NCBI GenBank assembly: GCA_039915505.1
Contig: JBDSND010000032.1
Coordinates: 1 to 18,773, forward strand
Length of the DNA stretch: 18,773 nt
Direction: 5' to 3'
Source: CAIWHR01 sp039915505
GTDB lineage: Bacteria; Pseudomonadota; Gammaproteobacteria; Burkholderiales; Casimicrobiaceae
Below, piece by piece: positions 1 through 8,055 of the stretch; position 1 is the first letter of the stretch, and each line of letters begins with the position of its first letter. Below the pieces are notes generated by a model, which saw nothing but the letters and a program-made list of their open reading frames with translations, did no database searches and was not told the DNA's origin. The position numbers were made by a program, and so were the translations under genes.

Positions 1-2
1 CG

Positions 3-407
3 GCGGCACGTCCGTCGAACCGTCCCCAACGCGGCGTCTCGGCAGAGGCGGAACTCCGCGCCAAGGAAGTGCGGGGGCGCACGGCGATCCCGGCACGTGC
101 GCCGCATCAGCCGTTTTTCGGGCTGACAGTGGTGAGCTGCGAAGGCGGCGACATCCGCCAATCACCGCAGGGCCTGCTGGTCTACCGCGCTGCGGGCGCA
201 GGGGTCGAGGAGATCGTCCTGCCCACCTCCACGAGCCCCCGCGACCTCGTGGTGGCGGAGTTCCACGACGCGCTCACCGGTACCCGGCCGGCGCTGCACG
301 ACGGGCGCTGGGGGCTCGCCAACCTCGAGGTTTGCGTCGCGGCGATCGCATCCTCGCAGAGCGGTCGCGAGGTGCTCCTCGAGGAGCAGGTGAGCGTGCC
401 CGGCTGA
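3..407 (+). CDS. Gfo/Idh/MocA-family oxidoreductase, C-terminal part (5' end outside window)
   Basis: The frame is open from the left edge to a TGA at 405-407, so this is the last 134 codons of a longer gene. Visible stretches include RPSNRP, PFFGLTVVSCEGGDIRQSP, SPRDLVVAEFHDAL and HDGRWGLANLEVC. These fit my memory of the C-terminal half of NAD(P)-dependent Gfo/Idh/MocA dehydrogenases of about 380 residues, especially those annotated as phthalate dihydrodiol dehydrogenase-like. The N-terminal Rossmann domain and the catalytic lysine lie outside the window, so the substrate cannot be judged. The gene is convergent with the tricorn-protease gene, with 69 bp between their stops and no clear intrinsic terminator there. 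The family call is fairly secure; the phthalate link is only a similarity impression. Confidence 0.8.
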   Translation, partial: AARPSNRPQRGVSAEAELRAKEVRGRTAIPARAPHQPFFGLTVVSCEGGDIRQSPQGLLVYRAAGAGVEEIVLPTSTSPRDLVVAEFHDALTGTRPALHDGRWGLANLEVCVAAIASSQSGREVLLEEQVSVPG

Positions 408-476
408 GGTCGGCGCTGCGGCACCGCGCCCCCGGGTCCTGGGCGAGGGGCAGCGCGGTGTTCCGGAGCCGGGGGA

Positions 477-3400
477 TCAGGTCCTGGGGTCGCGCGGCGG
501 CAGCGCCTGGAGCGCGAGGTTGGGACGATCCTCGAAGCTCGGCAAGGTGCTGCCGACGGTCTCAACCAGTTGCAGCGCCGTGGCCAGCGCCGTCTCGAGC
601 TGGCGGTCGCGCCCCGCCCGTGCGTCCTGGGGGGTGTTGTCCACCTCGACGGTCGGCTCCGTCCCGAAGTTCTCCACGCCCCAGCCCACGTCGGTGAACC
701 AGAACGAGAACTCGGGCTGGGTGGTCTCGGTGCCGTCGACCAACCGATGGCGCGGCCAGATGCCGATCACCCCGCCCCAGGTCCGAGTGCCAACCAACGG
801 GCCGATGCCCATCAGCTTGAAGGCGTGCGAGAAGATGTCGCCGTCCGATCCCGAGTGTTCGTTGGTGAGCGCCACCACCGGCCCCACGACGGCCTCGCTG
901 GGATACGAGCTCGGCAGATGCCACCGCGAGATGTTGTAGCCGATGCGCTTCCTGGCGACCTTCTCCAGCAACAGCTGCGACACATGGCCGCCACGGTTGT
1001 AGCGCACGTCCACCACGAGCGCGTCGCGGTCGCATTCGGCGCTGAAATAGCGATGGAATTCGGCGAAGCCTGCCGAAAGCATGTCGGGCAGGTGCAAGTA
1101 ACCCACCCGGCCGCCGGACTGCGCGTGCACCCAGGCGCGGTTGGCCTCGACCCACTCGCGATAACGCGCCGGCACTTCGTCGGTCAGCGTGGTCAGCAGC
1201 ACCCTGCGCGCGGTCGTTGTGTCCGGTGCGCCGCGCTCGAGCGTGAGCTCGACCTTGGTGGCGGCCTGGTGCACGAGCAGCGCCTGCGGAGGTTGCGTCG
1301 CCGAGGTGCGCTGGCCATTGACTGCCGCGATCCGCTCGCCGATCTCGGCCTCGACCCCGATCGCATTGAACGGTGAGTCGGCACCAGCGTCCCACGGGTC
1401 GCCGGTGACGATGTGCACGATCTCGTAGGTGCCGTCCTCCCTGCAGCGCACGTCCGCGGCAAGATAGCCGAGCGCCAGGTCCGGTGGCCGGCGATAGTCG
1501 CCACCCATCTCGTACGCATGTGAGGTGCCGAGCTCCCCCTGCATCTCCCAGATCAGGTCGGACAGTTCGGCGCGGGTGGCGACGCGCGCGAGCAGCGGCT
1601 CGTAGTGGCGATGCACCGCCTCCCAGTCGATGCCGGACATGTTGGCGACCCAGAACTGGTCACGCTGCAGCCGGAATACCTCGCGCAACATCTGGCGCCA
1701 CTCGCGACGCGGCTCGATCGAGACACGCACGCGCTCGAGATCGAGCCAGCCGCTCTTGCGCGACGGCTCGTCGCCGCCGCGATCCTGCTCGGGGTCGGGA
1801 AGCCGATTTGCGGCGACCGCACGCAGGCGCTTGCCGTGAAGCACGATCAGCGTGACGTGGTCGGCGGCGAGCGTGAACCCATCGGCCTTGTCGACCAGCT
1901 TCTCGGCGCGCGCCGTGGCGAAGTCGAAAACCTCCAGCCGTCCCGGCGTGTCCTTGTGACCCCCGCGGCCATGGGCGCCCACCACGGGCAACACCGTCCA
2001 GATCACCTTGCCACCGGCGACTCCGGCGATCTGGCCGAAGCGGTTCTCGGGGACGGGAAACGCCGCGATCCGCCGGGCAATGCCGTCGAGCTCGACCGCC
2101 GGCAGGGCGGGTTGTCCGGGCGCGGGCGCGGGTGGGGGTGCGGGTGCGAGTGAAAGCGCGGAAGTCGATCGATCCGGCCCGGGGGGCGGCGGCGCGTCGG
2201 GCTTGAGACCTTGCGGTACCGGATCGAACGGCGGACGTCCACCGCGTTGCAGGGCGATGAGGTAGGGCCGCGCCGCGCGCGGGAAGGAGAGCTCGAACTG
2301 CACACTGTCGTAGACGGGATCGAACGTGCGCAGCGACAGGAAATACAGATAGCGACCGGCGGGATCGAAGGCCGGCGCGTAATCGCGGAACTCGGGCTGG
2401 GTCACGAGGGTGCTGGTGCCGCCCGCCACGTCGTGCAGCTTGATCGCGCAGTGCCGCGCCGACGTCCAGAACGGGTAGGCGAGCCAGCGTCCATCGGGGG
2501 ACCATGCGACTTGTTCGGTGCGGCCGGCATCGCTGCGGTCGATCACGGTCATCGTGCCGGTCGCGAGGTCACCGATCATCACCTCATTGCGATGGTTGGC
2601 AAGCGCGACCCGCGGTCCGCGCGGCGCACTCTGCATGACGACCACGCGGCCGATGTCCCAGGGCAGGGTGCGAAACTCCCCGCCCTCGAGCACCGCCACC
2701 CGCTCCTCGCCTGAATCATCCGCCGTTGCCACCAGGCAGGTCGCGTCGATCGCCCACTGGCCATGCCGATAGCGGACGCCGGTTGCATCGCCGTGTTGCA
2801 GCACCGCACCTTCCCACAAGGCGAAGCTGAACAGCTTGCCCCGCGTCACTATCGCGACGCTATGACCCTGCGGATGGACGTGCACGCCGTCGAGGTGCTC
2901 GGCGGCGGACACGAACCGGCGCGCCGCCTGGCTGCGGTGCGACGGCAGCCGGATGTCGAGCCGGTTGCCCTGGTCCGACCGCGGGTCAAACAGCCACAGC
3001 TCGGCGCCGCACTGGTAGACGATCCGCTTGCCGTCGGTCTGCGCATGGCGCGCGTAGAACGTGTCATGGTCGGTATGCCGCAGGACATCGCTGCCGTCGG
3101 GGCGACACGAGTACAGGTTGCCCACGCCTTCGGCGTCGGAGAGGTAGTAGATGCGCGCGCCGATCCACATCGGGCTGGTGAGGTTGCCCGCGAGATCGTG
3201 CAGGCGCCGGAAATCCCCCGTGCCCTCGGCGTCGATCCAGAAATGCCCCGCGGTGCCGCCGCGATAGCGTTTCCAGCACGCCGGGTCGGCGGTATTGCGG
3301 CCGATCAGCCGCGCGTCGCCGGGTCCGTAGGCCAGATGATTGACCTGGCCGAGCGGCAGGAGCTCCGGCAGGCCTCCCGCGGGGTCCAGGGTGTAGGCGC

Positions 3401-3746
3401 GGTAGTTGCGGAAGAACGGCTGGCCGTACGTCGTCACGAACAGGATGCGACCGTCCGGGGTCCAGCCACGCACGGCCACGTCCGGGCCGAGCCAGGTCAT
3501 GCGCCGGGCGGCTCCGCCGTCGGCATCCATGAGATACACCTCGGGATGGCGCTCGTCGCGACCGACGAACGCCACACGCTTGCCGTCGGGCGAGAACGCC
3601 GGCAAGGACAGCTCGGAAACCGCTGCCGTCAGGCGGCGAGCGGTGCCGCCCTCAGCCGATACCCGCCAGAGATCGTCGTCGCTGACGAAAATGATGGCGT
3701 TGCCGTGCAGGGTCGGATGGCGGAGGTAGCCGTGGTGATCGTCCAT
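477..3746 (-). CDS. Tricorn-type serine protease
   Basis: A 1089-residue protein, about the length of archaeal tricorn (1071). Tricorn is a large cytoplasmic peptidase that acts on oligopeptides released by other proteases. Order seen: beta-propeller repeats at about 10-270 and 280-640 (FSPDGKRVAF, WTPDGRILFV, WSPDGRWLAY), a helical region from about 680, a PDZ-like segment at about 783-855 (NAIGVEAEIGERIAAVNG), and a C-terminal catalytic domain. S742 and H743 (GTSHAYE), S967 and D968 (GSDGDIFSH) and E1025 (GVENFG) match archaeal S745, H746, S965, D966 and E1023. No signal peptide is seen. A proline/alanine-rich stretch at 515-546 is an unusual linker. The frame is open 46 codons further upstream, but ATG 3746 has AAGGA about 8 nt before it and starts MDDHHGYLRHP, as the family does. 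It lies 177 bp downstream of the FAD oxidoreductase gene. Confidence 0.93.
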   Translation of the reverse strand: MDDHHGYLRHPTLHGNAIIFVSDDDLWRVSAEGGTARRLTAAVSELSLPAFSPDGKRVAFVGRDERHPEVYLMDADGGAARRMTWLGPDVAVRGWTPDGRILFVTTYGQPFFRNYRAYTLDPAGGLPELLPLGQVNHLAYGPGDARLIGRNTADPACWKRYRGGTAGHFWIDAEGTGDFRRLHDLAGNLTSPMWIGARIYYLSDAEGVGNLYSCRPDGSDVLRHTDHDTFYARHAQTDGKRIVYQCGAELWLFDPRSDQGNRLDIRLPSHRSQAARRFVSAAEHLDGVHVHPQGHSVAIVTRGKLFSFALWEGAVLQHGDATGVRYRHGQWAIDATCLVATADDSGEERVAVLEGGEFRTLPWDIGRVVVMQSAPRGPRVALANHRNEVMIGDLATGTMTVIDRSDAGRTEQVAWSPDGRWLAYPFWTSARHCAIKLHDVAGGTSTLVTQPEFRDYAPAFDPAGRYLYFLSLRTFDPVYDSVQFELSFPRAARPYLIALQRGGRPPFDPVPQGLKPDAPPPPGPDRSTSALSLAPAPPPAPAPGQPALPAVELDGIARRIAAFPVPENRFGQIAGVAGGKVIWTVLPVVGAHGRGGHKDTPGRLEVFDFATARAEKLVDKADGFTLAADHVTLIVLHGKRLRAVAANRLPDPEQDRGGDEPSRKSGWLDLERVRVSIEPRREWRQMLREVFRLQRDQFWVANMSGIDWEAVHRHYEPLLARVATRAELSDLIWEMQGELGTSHAYEMGGDYRRPPDLALGYLAADVRCREDGTYEIVHIVTGDPWDAGADSPFNAIGVEAEIGERIAAVNGQRTSATQPPQALLVHQAATKVELTLERGAPDTTTARRVLLTTLTDEVPARYREWVEANRAWVHAQSGGRVGYLHLPDMLSAGFAEFHRYFSAECDRDALVVDVRYNRGGHVSQLLLEKVARKRIGYNISRWHLPSSYPSEAVVGPVVALTNEHSGSDGDIFSHAFKLMGIGPLVGTRTWGGVIGIWPRHRLVDGTETTQPEFSFWFTDVGWGVENFGTEPTVEVDNTPQDARAGRDRQLETALATALQLVETVGSTLPSFEDRPNLALQALPPRDPRT

Positions 3747-3923
3747 GGGAAAAGTCCTTCGCGGTGCAGGCCGACATTGTAGAAGGCGGACGACAAGGCG
3801 AGGGCAGGTTGCTCCGTCCCCCAGTGCCGCTGCACCGCGAGCATGCTGCCGGGCCGAGGCTCTATCGCCGCGTCCCACGTTCATGCGCCGTCGACGCGCA
3901 GGCCGGCCTCGCCGCGTTCCGAG

Positions 3924-5561
3924 CTAGTGACGCCGTCGCCGTATGTCGCGTAGCACTTCGCGGGCCGCATTGTGCCCGGGAACGCCGGTCACCCCGCCGC
4001 CCGGATGCGTGCCGGCACCGCACAGGTACAAGCCCGGCACGGGCGCGCGATAGTCGGCGTTGCCGAGCACGGGCCGCGCCGCGAAGAGCTGGTCCAGCGA
4101 CAGCGCGCCGTGAAAGATGTCGCCCCGGGTCAAGCCGAACTCGCGCTCGAGATCAAGGGGTGAAAGGGCGCGGTACCCGAGCACGCTAGCACGAAAGTTC
4201 GGTGCGACGCGGTCGACGGTGTCGATCATCAGCTCCGCTACGTCCGCGCGCGCGTCGTCCCACGACATCCCCCGCACTGCGGGCAGGTCGGGATTGGCAT
4301 GCTGGCAGAACAGGCTCGCCACGTGCATGCCCGCCGCCGCGAGGCTGGGATCGACCACCGACGGGATCAGCATCTCGACGATCGGCGCAGCCGACCAGCC
4401 TTGCGCACGGGCATCGAAGTACGCGCGCTCCATGTAGCCGAGCGAAGGGGCGATGATGATGCCGCTGGCGTGATGGGGTGCGGCCACGCGGCCCGGCAGG
4501 GCGGTGAAGTCCGGCAACTCGGCGAGCGCGACGTTCATGCGGAACGTGCCCGACGCGTAGCGCGTACCGGCGATTCGGGCGCGGAAGTCGGCATCGAGAT
4601 GCTCGGGCGCGACGAGCTGTTCGAACAGCAAACGCGGCGTGACGTTGGCCACGACCCGCGTCGCGTCGATCACCTCACCCGACGCCAGCACGACGCCCGT
4701 TGCCCGTCCGTTCTCGACCCGTACCTGCGCCACCGCGGCATCCGTACGCAATACCACGCCGCGCGCGGTGCACTCCATCGCCATGGCCTCACTGATCGCC
4801 CCCATGCCGCCCAGTGCATGTCCCCATTGGCCGCGCTTGCCGTTCACCTCGCCGAAGACGTGGTGCAACAGCACGTAGGCGGATCCCGGTGTGTACGGAC
4901 TGGCGAAGTTGCCGACCACCGCGTCGAACCCGAACGCCGCCTTCACCGGCGCGGCCTCGAACCACCGGTCGAGCACGTCGCCGGCACTCTTGGTGAAGAG
5001 ATCGAGCACGTCGCGCTGGCCGGCGAGATCGAGGCTGCGAAACCGCCGACTCGCCTTCCAGACCTCGAGCAGTGCGCCCACGGACGACGCACCGCGTCCG
5101 CCAAGGTTAGGAGGTGTGGCCAGCAACAGATCGCGCAGCACGTCGGCGACACCGTCCAGCATGGCGTAGTAGGCGGGGAGTCGCTCGGCGTCGCGCGCGG
5201 AGAAGCGCGAGAAAGCTGCCTGGGTGGCCTCGAGGCCGCCGCCCACACGCAGATGATCGCCGTCGGGCAGCGGCAGGAAATTGGAGAAAGGCCGCTCGAC
5301 GATGGTGAGACCGTGCTCGACCAGCTTGAGATCACGGATGATCCGCGGATTGAGCAGGCTGACCGTGTAGCTCGCCGTGGAATTGCGAAATCCCGGGTGG
5401 AAGGCTTCGGTGACGGCGGCGCCGCCCAGCACGTGACGCCGCTCGAGCACGCATACCCGCAGGCCGGCACCCGCGAGATAGGCCGCGCAGACGAGGCCGT
5501 TGTGGCCCCCGCCGACGATGGCGACGTCGAAGCCGGCGCCGGCTCGTGTGCTCGTGCTCAG
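3924..5561 (-). CDS. FAD-dependent phytoene-dehydrogenase-like oxidoreductase (PYROXD2 type), probable CTG start
   Basis: A 545-residue flavoprotein of the NAD(P)/FAD amine-oxidase/CrtI superfamily. The N-terminal dinucleotide fold FDVAIVGGGHNGLVCAAYLA (11-30) is followed by VLERR, whose E40 would bind the adenosine ribose, and then GGAAVTE. The C-terminal FAD motif GLYLCGAGTHPGGGVTG is intact. The substrate is unknown; this branch is not proven to act on carotenoids. The first ATG/GTG/TTG in frame is GTG 5450, which would remove the whole FAD loop. Frame-consistent coding continues up to the fabI stop with no standard start. CTG 5561 gives (M)STSTRAGAG and has GGGAG five bases upstream, so I take it as the start. 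A frameshift joining ATG 5586 in another frame is the alternative. It begins 81 bp after fabI on the same strand, which suggests co-transcription. Confidence 0.85.
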   Translation of the reverse strand: MSTSTRAGAGFDVAIVGGGHNGLVCAAYLAGAGLRVCVLERRHVLGGAAVTEAFHPGFRNSTASYTVSLLNPRIIRDLKLVEHGLTIVERPFSNFLPLPDGDHLRVGGGLEATQAAFSRFSARDAERLPAYYAMLDGVADVLRDLLLATPPNLGGRGASSVGALLEVWKASRRFRSLDLAGQRDVLDLFTKSAGDVLDRWFEAAPVKAAFGFDAVVGNFASPYTPGSAYVLLHHVFGEVNGKRGQWGHALGGMGAISEAMAMECTARGVVLRTDAAVAQVRVENGRATGVVLASGEVIDATRVVANVTPRLLFEQLVAPEHLDADFRARIAGTRYASGTFRMNVALAELPDFTALPGRVAAPHHASGIIIAPSLGYMERAYFDARAQGWSAAPIVEMLIPSVVDPSLAAAGMHVASLFCQHANPDLPAVRGMSWDDARADVAELMIDTVDRVAPNFRASVLGYRALSPLDLEREFGLTRGDIFHGALSLDQLFAARPVLGNADYRAPVPGLYLCGAGTHPGGGVTGVPGHNAAREVLRDIRRRRH

Positions 5562-5566
5562 GGTTG

Positions 5567-5571
5567 CTCCC
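5567..5571 (-). promoter_or_regulatory. Ribosome binding site supporting a CTG start
   Basis: On the minus strand GGGAG is followed by CAACC and then CTG. Spacing of five bases is acceptable for a Shine-Dalgarno sequence. It is the main local support for starting the FAD oxidoreductase at CTG 5561, because no ATG, GTG or TTG exists in frame between the fabI stop and position 5450. Confidence 0.45.
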
Positions 5572-5642
5572 GTACTCGCGGCGCATTGCTGCGGTGCAGG
5601 GCCGACGCCACCGCACGCCGACCAGCCGGCGCCTGGGTGGTG

Positions 5643-6431
5643 CTAGTCGGTGGGCATGCCCGCGACCACGTTGGAGAAGCCGGCATCGACGTAGGTGATC
5701 TCGCCGGTGATGCCGCTGGCGAGATCCGACAGCAGGAAGGCCGCGACGTTGCCGACCTCGTCGATCGTGACGTTACGACGCAGCGGCGCGGCGGTCTCGA
5801 CGAACTTCAGGAGCCGCGAGAAGCCGCCGATGCCCGCCGCGGCCAGGGTCTTGATCGGCCCCGCGGAGATGCCGTTGACCCGGATCGCCTCCGGTCCCAG
5901 GCACGCCGCGAGGTAGCGCACATTGGCCTCGAGACTGGCCTTGGCGAGACCCATCACGTTGTAGCTCGGCATCGCCCGCATGGCGCCCAGGTAGGTGAGG
6001 GTCAACAGCGCCCCGGCGCGGCCCTGGAGCAACGGCCGCGCGCCTTTGGCGAGTGCCGCGAAGCTGTAACTCGAGATGTCGTGGGCGGTATTGAAGGCAC
6101 TGCGCGACATGCCGCCGAGGAAGTCGCCCGCCAGGGCCTCGCGAGGTGCGAAGGCGATCGAATGCAGCAATCCGTCGAGGCTGCCCCACTCGGACTGTAC
6201 CTGGGCGAACAGCGCATCGATGTCCTCGTCGCGGGCGACGTCGCAGCGCAGTACCGGCACGGCGCCGAAATCCCCGGCGAGCTTGGTAACCCGGTCCTTG
6301 AGCTCGTCATTGACGTAGGTGAACGCAAGGGTCGCCCCTTCACGGGCGCAGGCACGGGCAACCCCGTACGCAATCGACCGGTTCGACAGCACGCCGGTGA
6401 TCAGGATCTTCTTGTCGGCGAGAAAGCCCAT
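5643..6431 (-). CDS. fabI: Enoyl-[acyl-carrier-protein] reductase (NADH), FabI
   Basis: A 262-residue cytoplasmic short-chain dehydrogenase that reduces trans-2-enoyl-ACP in the last step of each fatty-acid elongation cycle. The start MGFLADKKILITGVLSNRSIAYG is the family N-terminus with the FabI-type cofactor loop. Catalytic Y147, Y157 and K164 sit in YLGAMRAMPSYNVMGLAKAS, matching E. coli Y146, Y156 and K163; SAGPIKTLAA follows. Position 93 is Ala (SIAFAP) where E. coli has Gly93, a site known for triclosan-resistance changes; this may be simply lineage-typical. ATG 6431 has the strong ribosome site AGGAGGG. It starts 32 bp after the SOD-like gene and is followed by the FAD oxidoreductase, so it probably belongs to that minus-strand transcription unit. 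Confidence 0.97.
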   Translation of the reverse strand: MGFLADKKILITGVLSNRSIAYGVARACAREGATLAFTYVNDELKDRVTKLAGDFGAVPVLRCDVARDEDIDALFAQVQSEWGSLDGLLHSIAFAPREALAGDFLGGMSRSAFNTAHDISSYSFAALAKGARPLLQGRAGALLTLTYLGAMRAMPSYNVMGLAKASLEANVRYLAACLGPEAIRVNGISAGPIKTLAAAGIGGFSRLLKFVETAAPLRRNVTIDEVGNVAAFLLSDLASGITGEITYVDAGFSNVVAGMPTD

Positions 6432-6463
6432 CGTCCCTCCTGTGATCCGATTCGTGTGGTGCG

Positions 6464-7051
6464 TCAGAACAGCGGGGCGATGGGGCCGATCACGCCGCAG
6501 GCGATCCGTCCATTGGGTACGTCCGGCACCGCCTCGAGCGGGCCCGTGGCGCCCTGGTGCACGACCACCGACCGGCCCAGCAGCCCTTTCGGTCCCTCTA
6601 GCGCGACCCCGGGGAGGTAAACGGTGAGCGCCGCGCTGCCTTCCGAGTTGGTAGTCACGATCGGCGCGTCGCGAAGCATCGGTGCTGCGTCACCGCCCGG
6701 CCCATGCCACGGCGGCCCGGCCGAAAAGCCGTTGGGCGAGGTGCAGTTGCCGTTGGCGTGCACCATCACGCGGTAGCGTCCAGGTGCGAGACCATTGAGG
6801 GAGACGATCATGGTCACGCCGTTGCTACCCGCCTTGAATCCGGCCGCACCCTGCACGGCGCTGCCTCCCACCGGTTGCAGGGGCGCGCCGAGGCCAGGCG
6901 AGCCCTGCGCATCTCGGCGGGTAGAGGCGGCGCTGCCCAGGTTCTTCAGCGTGTCGCACCCACCCAGCGCGACCACCACGAGCACAAGAACGAGGGCGCG
7001 GGCGCGGCGCGGCGCGCGCCGTGCGGTCGGAACGCCTGCCCCTGCCCTCAT
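6464..7051 (-). CDS. SOD-fold (Cu/Zn superoxide dismutase family) lipoprotein with degenerate metal site
   Basis: A 195-residue protein with an Arg-rich n-region, a hydrophobic stretch at 19-29 and lipobox LGGC with Cys32. Asp33 follows; in E. coli an Asp at +2 keeps lipoproteins in the inner membrane. The SOD fold shows in MVHANGNC, SVVVHQGATG and NGRIACGVIG, with a probable disulfide C103-C185 and R182. Of the usual ligands H98, H116 and H165 remain, but the first His of FHIH is Met96 and the two His expected after H116 (GKPH and RHAGD in the neighbour) are missing. Dismutase activity is therefore doubtful; a structural or copper-binding role is possible. I chose ATG 7051 over ATG 7072 because it overlaps the sodC stop as ATGA, with no strong ribosome site of its own, which implies translational coupling. 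Confidence 0.85.
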   Translation of the reverse strand: MRAGAGVPTARRAPRRARALVLVLVVVALGGCDTLKNLGSAASTRRDAQGSPGLGAPLQPVGGSAVQGAAGFKAGSNGVTMIVSLNGLAPGRYRVMVHANGNCTSPNGFSAGPPWHGPGGDAAPMLRDAPIVTTNSEGSAALTVYLPGVALEGPKGLLGRSVVVHQGATGPLEAVPDVPNGRIACGVIGPIAPLF

Positions 7052-7557
7052 CGGGCGCGGATCACGCCGCACGCCACCCGCGCGCCCGAGTTGCCGGTGG
7101 GCTGGGTCTTGAAGTCGTCGGCGTCCTTGTGCACGACGAGTCCCTTGCCAAGTATGTCGGCGGCGCCGCCGGCGATGGTGACGACATCGATCTCGGTGGA
7201 CAGCCGCGCGACGCCGTTGGCGTCCGCGACCAGCATCGGCATGTCGCCGGCATGGCGATCGTTGGTGCCGGGTGCCGCATGCGGCTTGCCGAGAGGATTG
7301 AAGTGTCCGCCGGCACTGGTCGCATCATCGGCGCTGCAGTCGCCCTTCTCGTGAATGTGGAAGCCGTGACTGCCGGGTGACAGGCCGGTCACGTCGGCGA
7401 CCACCAGCACGTGGTCGCCGCGCTGGGTGAAGGTCACCGTGCCGCGGGTACTGTTGCCCTTGGTCGGGGCGAGGTCGGCTAGCGCGCGCTTGCTGGGTTG
7501 CATAGTGGCGCAACTGCATAAAAGCAGTGCTGCGACGATCGGCAGGGCGGTTTTCAT
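7048..7557 (-). CDS. sodC: Superoxide dismutase [Cu-Zn], lipoprotein type
   Basis: A 169-residue enzyme that converts superoxide to hydrogen peroxide and oxygen in the periplasm. A short signal peptide (MKTALPIVAALLL) ends at lipobox LCSC with Cys16. All ligands are present: H67 and H69 (GFHIHEKGDC), H85 (GGHFNP), H93 (GKPH), H102 and D105 (DRHAGD) and H143 (LVVHKDAD), with disulfide C74-C163 and active-site R160 (GARVACGVI). The frame is open 78 codons upstream, but ATG 7557 starts the signal peptide and has AAGG before it, so I use it. It is the first gene of the minus-strand series and is divergent from hslU. A TATGAT-like -10 lies about 60 bp upstream (7618-7623), without a clear -35. Confidence 0.96.
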   Translation of the reverse strand: MKTALPIVAALLLCSCATMQPSKRALADLAPTKGNSTRGTVTFTQRGDHVLVVADVTGLSPGSHGFHIHEKGDCSADDATSAGGHFNPLGKPHAAPGTNDRHAGDMPMLVADANGVARLSTEIDVVTIAGGAADILGKGLVVHKDADDFKTQPTGNSGARVACGVIRAR

Positions 7558-8055
7558 GGCAGCCTTTTCAGGTGGGATGGAGCGGGTGAACCCGCCGTGA
7601 TCCGCACGCGGGGCATCATCATAAGCGATCCCGGCCCCCGCCCCGACCCGGCCGATCACGAAGGACTCGCGCTCGCGTAGAGTCCGGCGGCCCTCGGGCT
7701 GCGGACGCACCGCAGCGGTCGGGGCACGACAACTCGGCCGGAAATCGACTGGAGCATAGGCTTGAGCAGGTATCGGTGGCAGTCCGCGCAACGGCTCGTT
7801 GCCGACGTTGCGGTAATGGCAGCGATCGCCACGTTGGGAGGCTGCCTGTCATTGAGCGGCCGCGCGTCGAGGGGGGCGCGGTACAATGGACGGCCGCCGC
7901 AACTGGCGGCCGTTTTCATGGTGCCTCCGGTCACGGACACCTTGGCTCGGTACCGCGGGTAACCGCCCTGCTCGGTCGCCACGCGGCTTCGGTTTCGCGC
8001 GCCGTGTCTGATGCGCCACCTTCCCCGATCGCAACGCTTCGCTTCCCGCATCGCC
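7558..8055. other. Divergent intergenic region between sodC and hslU
   Basis: About 500 bp with no gene I can support. It must hold promoters for sodC (leftward) and hslU (rightward). On the minus strand TATGAT at 7618-7623 could be a -10 for sodC. On the plus strand TACAAT at 7882-7887 is a good -10 match but has no -35 at normal spacing. A perfect hairpin with a T run lies at 7890-7916. I see no heat-shock promoter of the CTTGAAA/CCCATNT type, and no hslV. Confidence 0.6.
7890..7916 (+). terminator. Intrinsic-terminator-like hairpin upstream of hslU
   Basis: ACGGCCGCC (7890-7898) pairs perfectly with GGCGGCCGT (7905-7913) around a six-base loop, followed by TTTT on the plus strand. The reverse strand lacks a T run, so it would stop rightward transcription. 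It sits 140 bp before hslU and three bases after a TACAAT box. It may end a leaderless or spurious transcript, act as an attenuator, or overlap the hslU transcription start. Confidence 0.5.

Noticed and set aside
2763..3782. A 339-codon plus-strand frame inside the tricorn gene
   Set aside because: Antisense shadow; the minus strand carries propeller repeats in register with the complete protease.
4299..6620. A 773-codon plus-strand open frame
   Set aside because: It lies antisense to the FAD oxidoreductase and fabI, both of which have complete family motifs. Long open antisense frames are expected in DNA this GC-rich, and its translation is His/Arg/Gly-rich with no domain.
7762..7962. A 66-codon frame with a lipobox-like LGGC, upstream of hslU
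   Set aside because: TTG start without a ribosome site, short hydrophobic part, and the frame crosses the terminator-like hairpin; no family resemblance.
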